Assembly: GCA_964589935.1 (NCBI GenBank)
Contig: CAZPVD010000004.1
Coordinates: 259,487-323,486, forward strand
Reading direction: 5' to 3'
DNA from: VHCN01 sp964589935
GTDB lineage: Bacteria; Verrucomicrobiota; Verrucomicrobiia; Limisphaerales; VHCN01
DNA: 64,000 bases
In this document: in pieces, positions 19,445 to 27,396 of the stretch
How the letters are laid out: every line of letters starts with the position of its first letter
Numbering within the stretch: position 1 is the stretch's first letter
Translations under genes and position numbers: made by a program
The notes under the pieces: generated by a model
The model's input: only the letters and a program-made list of their open reading frames with translations
What the model was told of the DNA's origin: nothing
The model's database searches: none

Positions 19445-19474
19445 TCATCCACCCGCCAACAAACCTGACTCAAA

Positions 19475-20410
19475 ATGAAGCCCCTTGATCGCCGCCGATT
19501 CTTGAAGAGTTCGTTTTTGACTGCCGCCGCAGTTTCGTTCGCCGACCAGCGACCAATGGCCGAACAGACTGCGACTCGCAACGCCGATGTCGTCAATTCT
19601 CACAAGGTCCAGGGAATCATTGACACCAATGTGAATCTCTTCAACTGGCCGTTCCGTGCGCTGAAATACCGGGACACGAAGGCTCTGGTCGCAAAACTCA
19701 AGAAGCATCGCGTTATCGAGGCTTGGGCCGGCAGCTTCGAGGCGTTGCTTGCGAAGGATATGGACGGCGTCAACACGCGGCTCGCCGACGAATGCCGGAC
19801 GCAAGCACCGGGCTTTTTGATTCCATTTGGCAGCGTCAACCTCGCCTGGCCGGATTGGGAGGAAGACGTCCGGCGCTGCCACGAGATCCACAAGATGCCG
19901 GGCCTTCGGATTTATCCGGGCTACCAGCCATTCGACCTCGGCCATCCCGCGATGGAGAGCCTTGTGGAAATGGCTGCGGAGCGCGGCTTGATTCTCCAAG
20001 TGGTATTCGGCATGGAGGACCCGCGCGTGCATCATCCCATCATCAACGTCGGCGCGGTCTCGATCACGCCGCTGTTGAAGGCCGTCGCGGGCGCGCCAAA
20101 CGCGAAAGTCCAATTGCTCCATTTTGACGGCGCTGTCCGCGGCGAAGGCCTTGCTCAATTCATGAAGCTGACCAACACGGTCATGGATATTTCCCGGCTG
20201 GAAGGCAACGGCGCCGTGGGCCGGATGATTGGTTCAATCGAGGGATTGCCCTCCGCTCGCGTGCCTGTCGAGCGAATCCTCTTCGGTTCACACGCCCCAT
20301 TTTTCCCGCTGGAAACAGCCATCCTGAAACTGATCGAGTCGCCGCTCAACGTGCAACAACTTCAGGCCATCATGCAGGGCAACGCACGGCGGTTGCTGTC
20401 CCGGGCTTGA
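19475..20410 (+). CDS. Tat-exported amidohydrolase-like protein lacking the HxH motif
   Basis: 311 residues with a Tat signal, DRRRFLKSSFLTAAAVSF. The barrel starts with GIIDTNVNLFNWPF, where the expected HxH metal pair is NxN. Later elements are PGLRIYPGYQPFDL, VVFGMEDPRVHHP, LLHFDGAVRG and ILFGSHAPFFPLE, similar to Amidohydro_2 proteins. The loss of both first-strand histidines suggests a changed metal site or a binding-only role. It is the last gene of the nitrilase/amidohydrolase operon. Confidence 0.7.
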   Translation: MKPLDRRRFLKSSFLTAAAVSFADQRPMAEQTATRNADVVNSHKVQGIIDTNVNLFNWPFRALKYRDTKALVAKLKKHRVIEAWAGSFEALLAKDMDGVNTRLADECRTQAPGFLIPFGSVNLAWPDWEEDVRRCHEIHKMPGLRIYPGYQPFDLGHPAMESLVEMAAERGLILQVVFGMEDPRVHHPIINVGAVSITPLLKAVAGAPNAKVQLLHFDGAVRGEGLAQFMKLTNTVMDISRLEGNGAVGRMIGSIEGLPSARVPVERILFGSHAPFFPLETAILKLIESPLNVQQLQAIMQGNARRLLSRA

Positions 20411-20747
20411 CGCACAGCCGGCTCACTCTTCGAAACCGAATCTCCAAAATCGCGCGGTGCTGAACGTAAAAGATGCTTTGACTCGCCCCGTAATTCCTAA
20501 CGCTCTCTTGTAATGGGTTCAAGATTACGAACACAAAGCGGGCCGGTCATTTACTCTGGCAGCCGGGGGCTTGGACTTGCGTGCAGCACTGAGGCGTCGA
20601 AATAATTTTCGACGTTGTAGGTCGCCACGATGAACGATTCCGCCAAGGCAGTCGGGATTCGTGGCCTGAAACGCGGCTAGATTTCGCCTTGATGTCGGGC
20701 CGCAGCGCCGACCACTATCCACGACCAGTCTCAAACCAAGTATCATC
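20411..20747. other. 337-base region without an intact gene
   Basis: Contains the frameshifted fragment described at 20525-20670 and no other coding signal that I can support. The last 80 bases before 20748 should hold the promoter of the membrane-protein gene, but no clear hexamers are seen. Confidence 0.6.
20525..20670 (-). pseudogene. Frameshifted N-terminal fragment of an endonuclease/exonuclease/phosphatase-family protein
   Basis: On the minus strand, codons starting at 20670 read AESFIVATYNVENYFDAS, the characteristic first strand of this family (pattern xVATYNVENxFD). That frame stops at 20551. A shifted frame gives RKSKPPAARVND, which resembles the segment (Lys-Ser-Pro-x-Ala-Arg) that follows in intact homologues, and then stops at 20525. 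No catalytic Glu, His or Asp regions remain. It is interpreted as a remnant of a gene that has lost both its start and its body. Confidence 0.6.
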
Positions 20748-21431
20748 ATGGACAACCGACCTTGGATCCCCAGCCCGTTGAGCATCCCGTTTATCCTCGC
20801 CGTGCTCGGGTGTTTCGTCTTCTGGCTTGCGGCTTATGCGCTGATCATCCGGCGCGGGTTCAAGGACAAGACTTTTGGGATGCCCATTGCGGCACTGTGT
20901 GGAAACGTCGCGTGGGAGACGCTCTTCTCGCACGTTTACAAACCGGACTACAAGCTGGTGGAATGGGGAAACACGTCATGGATTCTCCTGGACTTGGGAA
21001 TCCTCTACACCGCGTTCAAGTATGCGCCGGACGATTTCAAAAGCGCGATCTGCAAGCGCTGGGTGCGTCCGATGATTGTCGTGGGCGTCCTGCTGGCGGC
21101 ACTGGTCTTTGTGCCGTTCGTGAACGCTTACAAGGACACGCAGGGTTACTTTCTGGGCTGGGCGGACGCGTTTGCGATGAGCATGTTGTTCATTGCGATG
21201 TTGATCCGGCGCGACAACGTGCAGGGGCAGTCCATCTGGATCGCCATCACGATGTTTCTGGGAAATATCTCCGCCTACTTCTGGGTGAAGTATTACCCGA
21301 CGCCCGTGCTGGATGCGAACGTGAACCTCTGCTACATGCTCGCCACGGGATTTTTCAACGTCATCTATATCTACCTCGTGTGGGCGAAGTGCCGGGAGCA
21401 GGGCATCAACCCGTGGACGCGCGCGTGGTGA
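20748..21431 (+). CDS. Seven-helix membrane protein resembling Pyr4/PaxB-type terpene cyclases
   Basis: 227 residues, about seven hydrophobic helices, no signal peptide. Two stretches closely recall fungal membrane terpene cyclases: FKDKTFGMPIAALCGNVAWE (Glu57) and SWILLDLGILYTAFKYAP (Asp82). The Glu of the AWE motif is an essential acid in Pyr4. The second essential acid, an Asp in the last helix, corresponds here to Asn204 in GFFNVIYIYLVWA. The fold is therefore likely shared while cyclase activity is uncertain. Homologues in bacteria may have another role. The stop codon abuts the stop of the TonB receptor on the other strand. Comparison is from memory of the family. Confidence 0.6.
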   Translation: MDNRPWIPSPLSIPFILAVLGCFVFWLAAYALIIRRGFKDKTFGMPIAALCGNVAWETLFSHVYKPDYKLVEWGNTSWILLDLGILYTAFKYAPDDFKSAICKRWVRPMIVVGVLLAALVFVPFVNAYKDTQGYFLGWADAFAMSMLFIAMLIRRDNVQGQSIWIAITMFLGNISAYFWVKYYPTPVLDANVNLCYMLATGFFNVIYIYLVWAKCREQGINPWTRAW

Positions 21432-23504
21432 TCAGAAGCGGAACGCGACTTGGGCATAGACGGCGCGCTGGACGGGGTTGACAAGAGTGACTGTGAATTG
21501 ATCCTGCGCGAACTCGGTGCGCCGTGGAGAGATGAGGTTCTGACCCACGACGGAGAACTCCACGTTCTTGGTTGCGTGCCATCCGAGACGCACGTCGAGG
21601 TCCAGATAGGCGGAGACATTCAGGCTCGGAAGGTGGTCCACATAGCGGCCCCAGAAATCCAGTTCCAAGCCGTGGGGCAGGTCAAAGGAAGAGCGGAGCG
21701 AGACTTGATTCTTCGGGTCCCTGCCTTCGCCAAAGATCGAGTTGCCGTTGTTGTGGAAGTCCACTCTGAGCAACGAGTAGGCGCCCGTCAGCCGCCACCA
21801 GTCGTTCACGTGCCACGTGGAGGAAAGTTCGAAGCCGTAGGTGTCTGCGGTGCCTTGGTTGATGGCGGTGCTGGTCACGATGCCATTCACCAAGTCCACC
21901 GAGTTCTGCCCGTCAATAAGCCGCCTATAGTGATTGTAGAACAGCGCCGTATCAAAGGAGAAAGCTTCAAGCGGTTGCCAGCGATGACCCAGTTCATAAG
22001 CAACTACTTCGGTTGACTTGACCTGCATGTTTCCGGTTCCAACAACGGTGAGCGGTGCGGCAGCCGTCGTCGGGATGACGATGCTCTGGATGCCATCGAG
22101 GTTGCGGCCGGGAACTTGAAGCGCGCGCGTGACGGCACCCCAGAAGGTGTGCTGGTCGCTCGGCGTCAGCGCCAGGCGTGCGCTCGGCTGATACTCGAAG
22201 CCCGTGAAGTCATTGTGCTCGACCTTCGTGCCGAGGGTCAGTCGCAACCTGTCTTCGACCAGCGCGATGTCGTCCTGAAAGAACCCGCTCACGAGTTGCC
22301 AGTGGCGGTCTGTGGGGTTCCAGTTGATCCACGCGGGGTCGGGATTGCGGAAATGATCGGGCAGGTAGCGGTAGCCGAACCCGTAGGTGAAACTCTGCCG
22401 CCAGGGAAGCGGGAAGCGATGCTGATAGTCCACATCCAGCGTGTTTCGATAGCCGTCCATCAATGTTTCCGTCCGCTCCACACGGTCGTAGTAAGCCTGC
22501 AACTGCATGCTGTTCTCATCGCCGATCTCATGCTCGATCCGCGCCACGACGCTTTGGCCGCTCACGTGGTAGGATTCGTTGTTCGTGGAGATCACCACTC
22601 CGCCGAATGGCACGGCGGGACGATGGGCTATTACTTGCTGCTGCCGTTCGTTGCCATAATAGGCATCCGCGTGGAGAGAGAGCTTGGTCGGGCCGAGTGT
22701 CCAGTCCCCGCGTATGCCGCCCTGCATCATGTCCCAGCCGTCGAAGCCGCCACTTAGGCTGTCCGTGTTGTGATACTTGAAGTAGCCGCGCAGGAAGCCG
22801 TTCTCCCCCGCCGTAGCGCCGTAACGGAAATCTCCGAAGCCGCGCTCCTCGCTGCCGTAGCCGCCGGCGGCAAATGCGCCCTCGGTGTCCTTTGAGTTCT
22901 TGGTGATGATGTTGATGACGCCGTTGACTGCGTTGGCGCCCCAGATCGTGCCGCCGGGGCCGCGGATGACTTCGATACGATCAATGTCCTCGAACAGATA
23001 ATCCTGCGTGTCCCAAAAGACGCCAGAGAAGGACGGCGTGTAAACGCTGCGGCCGTCAATGAGCACGAGTAACTTGTCTGCAAACCGGGAACTGAACCCG
23101 CGCGAGGTCACGGCCCATTTGTTCGCGTCCATCTGCGCGACATCCATGCCCGGTGCCAACCGCAGCGCCTCCGGGATGCTCCGCGCGCCGGAGCGGCGGA
23201 TTTCTTCGCCCGTGATCACCGAGACAGCGGCCGCTGTTTTGAAAGGGTCCTCTTCGCGCTTGGACACGGACGTGATGACGATTCGCTCGGCCTTGAGCCA
23301 GCGCAGTTCCTGCGACAACTCTTGCGCAGGCGCGTTGGTTTTTCCGGCAGACTGAGAATCCTTTCGCACCTTCGCCGGGTCCTGATCTCCCTCGTCCGTT
23401 GCATGGCTCGAAGTCACTGCGAACATCGCTGTGAACAAGGCTGCGAGACATGCGGCGCGGAGCGTGGCGGGAGATCGGGGAGCTTGCGGACGCAGTGCAT
23501 TCAT
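21432..23504 (-). CDS. TonB-dependent outer-membrane receptor
   Basis: 690 residues from ATG 23504, chosen because it opens directly into a signal peptide (AACLAALFTAMFAVTSSHA). An upstream ATG at 23549 adds 15 residues. The plug domain contains VSVITGEEIRRSGARSIPEA, GFSSRFADKLLVLIDGRSVY and RIEVIRGPGGTIWGANAVNG. A beta-barrel ending in a C-terminal aromatic, YAQVAFRF, follows. It would import a ligand with energy from TonB/ExbBD, none of which is encoded nearby. It is divergent from the Lcp-type oxygenase operon, with 222 bases between starts, and convergent with the Pyr4-like protein. This placement suggests a shared substrate. Confidence 0.93.
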   Translation of the reverse strand: MNALRPQAPRSPATLRAACLAALFTAMFAVTSSHATDEGDQDPAKVRKDSQSAGKTNAPAQELSQELRWLKAERIVITSVSKREEDPFKTAAAVSVITGEEIRRSGARSIPEALRLAPGMDVAQMDANKWAVTSRGFSSRFADKLLVLIDGRSVYTPSFSGVFWDTQDYLFEDIDRIEVIRGPGGTIWGANAVNGVINIITKNSKDTEGAFAAGGYGSEERGFGDFRYGATAGENGFLRGYFKYHNTDSLSGGFDGWDMMQGGIRGDWTLGPTKLSLHADAYYGNERQQQVIAHRPAVPFGGVVISTNNESYHVSGQSVVARIEHEIGDENSMQLQAYYDRVERTETLMDGYRNTLDVDYQHRFPLPWRQSFTYGFGYRYLPDHFRNPDPAWINWNPTDRHWQLVSGFFQDDIALVEDRLRLTLGTKVEHNDFTGFEYQPSARLALTPSDQHTFWGAVTRALQVPGRNLDGIQSIVIPTTAAAPLTVVGTGNMQVKSTEVVAYELGHRWQPLEAFSFDTALFYNHYRRLIDGQNSVDLVNGIVTSTAINQGTADTYGFELSSTWHVNDWWRLTGAYSLLRVDFHNNGNSIFGEGRDPKNQVSLRSSFDLPHGLELDFWGRYVDHLPSLNVSAYLDLDVRLGWHATKNVEFSVVGQNLISPRRTEFAQDQFTVTLVNPVQRAVYAQVAFRF

Positions 23505-23726
23505 AACATTGAGTGAAGAAACCTGGTTCTCTTGGTCAGAACCGGACATGGACCGGCGAATGCCGCCGTGACCTTTGAGCCGGCGCTCTGCTTGGGTGAA
23601 CGCCGAAGGCTATCGCACGACGAAACCAATGGAAGCAACAATAAAATCGCTTCGTTTCGCGTCCGGTGCGCGGGTGCTTTACAGCAGCTGTGCGACTGTC
23701 CATACTGCGCGGAGATTTCCGGGATC

Positions 23727-25487
23727 ATGTCCATCGCTGATTGGAGCAACGAGCAGTTGAACGCACTGAGGCAGCGCGCCGACCCGCTGGCGGACGCGCT
23801 GGTCGCCAAACTTTACGAGCCAGGCAGCAGCGGCGCAGACTTCGGTCGTCTCGGCTACAATCATTTCCTCAATCTCACGGATAAAATCCAGGAAGCCCCG
23901 GGGCTGGTCTTCACGAACGACTCGGAGCTTTACCGTCAGCTCAACGCGATGCCGCAGGAGTTCGTGAATTATTTCGATCCGATGGAGCTGCCCGATTGGG
24001 TGGACGCCGCCAAGCTCGAACTGGCCAGCAAGATGTGGATGGACAATTCCCTCGCGATGCTCGCCGTGCTTTTCCTCGGCAGCCTGCCGGCCTGCTATCT
24101 CATGGCTCGCGGCATCCCGGCGCTTTACCAGACCGACAAACTCGCCAACCGCCGCTACATCTCACAGCGCATCTACGAGACGGGCCTGATGCTCGACGCG
24201 GTGATGGGAGAACACGGCCTGCAAATCCTCACCGACGTCGTCGGCACGCCGCACGATGCGATTCTCTCCGCGTTGAACCAGCACGATCCCGCGGGCGACT
24301 GGGTCGCGGAAGGACGCTCCATCCGGCGGAAAGGCAAAACGCCCTTTGTGAACATCGCGACGGAGCTGCTGCTCGGCAGGCTGGCCGAGCACCGCGCCAA
24401 CGCCAAGCCCAGGCGGTTCCTCTGGGGACCGGGTTACGTCACCGTCAAGAAGGTGCGGTTCCTCCATGCCTCGATGCGCTACATGCTGCAACATCAGCGG
24501 CAGTTCGCGCCGGCAAGCGTGCCGGCGGGCGCGCCGCAAAACCTTGCGCAAGTTTTCGCGCAGCGCACAGAGGCATGGGATGTGCAGAACCTCGGCGTGC
24601 CAGTAAATCAGGAGGATCTCGCCTACACGCTGCTCACGTTTGGTTATGTCATCCCTGCCGGACTGGAGCGTTGGGGGTGGAAATTTAGCACGGAGGAAAA
24701 GCACGCCTTCCTCCATCTCTGGCGCGTGGTCGGGCACGTCCTCGGCATCGAGGACGATCTCATGACGGACGACTGGGACGAGGCCGGGCGCATCTACCGC
24801 CGCATCCAGCAGCATCAAGCCGCGTCGTCCAAGGACGGCATCGAGCTTACGAACACGGTGATGGAGTTCATTGAGGACTACCTGCCGCGCTATTTCCACT
24901 TGAATGAAATGTTGCCGCCGCTGGCCATTCGTGACCTCGTGGGCGCGGAAGCCGACAAGCTTCTCACCGAGCCGGTGTTGCGCACGGCGAAGCGTCTGGA
25001 CCGGCGGATGCTCTGGTGGGGAGTGCGTTTCGTGCTCCGATCGTTCTGTTGGATTCACAGGAATTTTCTGAAGGCCTTTCCCAGTCTCGACGGTGTGTTT
25101 AAGGACCTGCTCTACCGGGTTTCCGAGCAACTCATCGAGAGCTGCCGCGGCGCGTATGCGCGCAAGCCCTTCTACGTGCCGGTCAACGAAACCATGTGGA
25201 TCCCGCAACACGGCGCGAGTCCGAGCTTTTTGGAAAAGCTCCGCAAGTGGCGGCACCGTGTGTTTGACTGGGTGTTCATCTCGCTCGCGACACTTATCGT
25301 CGGTGCGTTTGGCGCGGGAGCTGTGGTCGTCTTCTGGCTGCTCAACCACGAGGTAGCTTGGATGTCTGGCTGGATCTCGGCATCGGCGTTCCTGCTCTCT
25401 TACGTGTCCATGAACGGCATGCTGCCCCGCCTGCTGGCGGAACGACCGGTGGTTGAAGCCCTGCCGCCGATCGAACTTCCGGGCTGA
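23727..25487 (+). CDS. Lcp/MpaB-type haem oxygenase (DUF2236) with C-terminal membrane helices
   Basis: 586 residues from ATG 23727; an upstream in-frame GTG would add 65 unlike residues. FLGSLPACYLMARGIPALYQ, then KVRFLHASMRYML (His247, the position of the proximal haem ligand in latex-clearing protein), NQEDLAYTLLTFGYVIPAGL and HLWRVVGHVLGIEDDLM follow the DUF2236 pattern. The last 80 residues have two hydrophobic helices, so it is probably anchored in the membrane. Family members cleave polyisoprene or oxidise other substrates using b-type haem. It is the first gene of a six-gene run with two binding proteins and signalling genes. Rubber cleavage itself is not implied. Confidence 0.8.
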   Translation: MSIADWSNEQLNALRQRADPLADALVAKLYEPGSSGADFGRLGYNHFLNLTDKIQEAPGLVFTNDSELYRQLNAMPQEFVNYFDPMELPDWVDAAKLELASKMWMDNSLAMLAVLFLGSLPACYLMARGIPALYQTDKLANRRYISQRIYETGLMLDAVMGEHGLQILTDVVGTPHDAILSALNQHDPAGDWVAEGRSIRRKGKTPFVNIATELLLGRLAEHRANAKPRRFLWGPGYVTVKKVRFLHASMRYMLQHQRQFAPASVPAGAPQNLAQVFAQRTEAWDVQNLGVPVNQEDLAYTLLTFGYVIPAGLERWGWKFSTEEKHAFLHLWRVVGHVLGIEDDLMTDDWDEAGRIYRRIQQHQAASSKDGIELTNTVMEFIEDYLPRYFHLNEMLPPLAIRDLVGAEADKLLTEPVLRTAKRLDRRMLWWGVRFVLRSFCWIHRNFLKAFPSLDGVFKDLLYRVSEQLIESCRGAYARKPFYVPVNETMWIPQHGASPSFLEKLRKWRHRVFDWVFISLATLIVGAFGAGAVVVFWLLNHEVAWMSGWISASAFLLSYVSMNGMLPRLLAERPVVEALPPIELPG

Positions 25488-25566
25488 CGTGCCCGCTTCT
25501 GTTTTCGCGCCGCGTGTCTTGCGGCTGTTATTGCCACAGGACGGCGGTTTGGGTAGAAAGAGAACC

Positions 25567-26415
25567 GTGCCAGCCACGGAGACAATTACACGCCGGTCTT
25601 GTCTTCCGCGCGGCGTCGTATTTCGCGCGGCCGCCACGGGACTTGCCGCGGCCAGTGCGGCGCACGCCTTGCAGGCTCAGGACGGGTCCATCGCCATTTA
25701 TTTCTACAGCCCGGAGACGAACGTGAACAATTTCAGCGTGCTCAAGGGCGAGTTCGACACACTCCTCGCCGAGCATGGTGGGCACAAGTTCCAGCCCTTC
25801 AGCGACCGCAACACGTTCGAAAAGCAGATCGAGGCGCAGCCCCGCGGCCTGTTTCTCCTGTCGAGCTGGCATTTCCAGCAACTCGCCTCCAAGGTCGCGT
25901 TGGACCCGTTCCTCGTCGGCGTGTCCAAGGACAAGGTCACGCAGAAGCACCTCCTCTTCGGCAAGGCCGCCACGGCGCTCGCGGACTTGCGCGGGCAGCG
26001 CGTCGCCACTGCGGGCACGCGCGACTACACGCTCACACTCTTGCGGCTGATGCTTGGCGACTCGCAGGCGGACCTTGTCAACTCGCTCAACATCCTCGTC
26101 GTGCCGAAGGACATTGACGCGCTCCTGGCAGTGGGTTTCGGCGCGGCCCGTGGCGCGGTCGCCACGGAGAATGGCGCCGACAAGCTCGCCAAGCTCAACC
26201 CGAAGCAGCGCGATGTTCTCAAGGAACTCGCCCCGGGACGCGAGTCGCTGCTGCCCATCCTCGCCGCGCCCAAGAATATGGACACAGCAGTAAGGCAGCT
26301 CGTGCAGGTATTTGCCACGATGGGCCAGTCTGAGCAGGGCAAGCTGCGTCTCCAACTCCTCGGCCTTGAGGCAATGCGCGAACTGGACGCCGGGCAGAAA
26401 GCAAAGCTCCGTTGA
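25567..26415 (+). CDS. PhnD-like periplasmic substrate-binding protein without transporter partners
   Basis: 282 residues from GTG 25567, where TRRSCLPRGVVFRAAATG gives a Tat-like or Sec signal; a GTG at 25489 would add 26 residues. The mature part reads IAIYFYSPETNVNNF, LLSSWHFQQLA and DLRGQRVATAGTRDYTLTLL, like phosphate/phosphonate-type binding proteins. No permease or ATPase lies nearby. The next gene is another binding protein and then a hybrid kinase, so the most likely job is ligand presentation to a sensor. Ligand unknown. Confidence 0.65.
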   Translation: MPATETITRRSCLPRGVVFRAAATGLAAASAAHALQAQDGSIAIYFYSPETNVNNFSVLKGEFDTLLAEHGGHKFQPFSDRNTFEKQIEAQPRGLFLLSSWHFQQLASKVALDPFLVGVSKDKVTQKHLLFGKAATALADLRGQRVATAGTRDYTLTLLRLMLGDSQADLVNSLNILVVPKDIDALLAVGFGAARGAVATENGADKLAKLNPKQRDVLKELAPGRESLLPILAAPKNMDTAVRQLVQVFATMGQSEQGKLRLQLLGLEAMRELDAGQKAKLR

Positions 26416-26419
26416 TACC

Positions 26420-27394
26420 ATGACACGCAAAAATCCATTTCAAGCGCCACGAATGCACCGGGAAACATGGGCCGTCTCGCGCCGCGATTTCATCCGCACC
26501 GCGGTCGTGCTTGTGCCGTTCGCAGGACTGGCCGTTTCCGCGTCCGCGGCGCAACCCTCCGCCGCCAAGGTGCTCGTCATCAATTCCGACGCCTCGGTCG
26601 AAAAATACAATGTCGCCCAGCAGTCCTTCATCGAGACGATTGGGATGCCCGTGAAAGAATTGAACCTCGCCGGACTCAGCGATTCCGCGGCCGAGCGCGC
26701 GGTCCGTGCCGAGGTGCCCACAGCGCTTTACTGCATCGGATCGAGGGCTTTCCTCACCGCTGGCAAGGCCGCCAAGGGCAAACCCACGGTCTTATCCTCC
26801 ACCATCAACTGGCAGCGCCTGCCCGCCGCCGCGTCCGCGCACGTCATTGCCACCGAGGTCGCCAGCGAATCACAACTCACGATGTTCAGTTACTTTTTCC
26901 CGAAAGTAAAACGCATCGGCGTCCTCTACAGCGCCGAGTTCAACCGGCAGTGGATGGCGGACGCGATGGCCGCCGCGCGTGATGTCGGCGTCGAGGTCAT
27001 CGGCGTCCCGGTGCGCACGACCAGCGGCGCGCGCAGGGAGTTGGGCGGGCTTCTTTCGCGAGTGGATGCGCTCTGGGTCACTGCCGACCCCGTTGTGCTT
27101 GCCGATGTCGCTGCCGTGCGGACGCTCTTCACCGCTTGCGCCGCGGCGAAGAAACCCGTGTTCACTTACTCGACGGCGTTCTCTGAGTTCGACCCCACGC
27201 TCATCGTTGCGCCGGACATCCCGACCATTGGACGGCAAGCCGCAAGCCTGCTGCAGGGCCTTGTGCCCGGCGCGAAGCGCGAGGTGCAAAGCCCGGCCGG
27301 CTCCGAGGTCACCCTCAACCTCCGCGCCGTGAAGGAATATGGCCTTGTGCTTAACAACGAGGCCTTGGACTCTGTGAACCACGTCATCCGCTGA
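26420..27394 (+). CDS. ABC-type substrate-binding protein (TrpX/PF04392-like), Tat-exported
   Basis: 324 residues from ATG 26420, chosen for the Tat signal VSRRDFIRTAVVLVPFAGLA. The mature protein has the two-lobed type I periplasmic-binding fold: KVLVINSDASVEKYN, TALYCIGSRAFLTAGKAAKG, FFPKVKRIGVLYSAEF and DALWVTADPVVLAD, ending with GLVLNNEALD. It starts 4 bases after the previous stop and ends 2 bases before the kinase start, so the three are surely co-transcribed. No permease is encoded. It is probably a sensing partner for the kinase. Confidence 0.75.
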   Translation: MTRKNPFQAPRMHRETWAVSRRDFIRTAVVLVPFAGLAVSASAAQPSAAKVLVINSDASVEKYNVAQQSFIETIGMPVKELNLAGLSDSAAERAVRAEVPTALYCIGSRAFLTAGKAAKGKPTVLSSTINWQRLPAAASAHVIATEVASESQLTMFSYFFPKVKRIGVLYSAEFNRQWMADAMAAARDVGVEVIGVPVRTTSGARRELGGLLSRVDALWVTADPVVLADVAAVRTLFTACAAAKKPVFTYSTAFSEFDPTLIVAPDIPTIGRQAASLLQGLVPGAKREVQSPAGSEVTLNLRAVKEYGLVLNNEALDSVNHVIR

Positions 27395-27396
27395 AC

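Noticed and set aside
20525..20785. 86-codon minus-strand open frame
   Set aside because: Only its end corresponds to the shifted frame of the endonuclease/exonuclease/phosphatase remnant; the start runs antisense into the membrane-protein gene.
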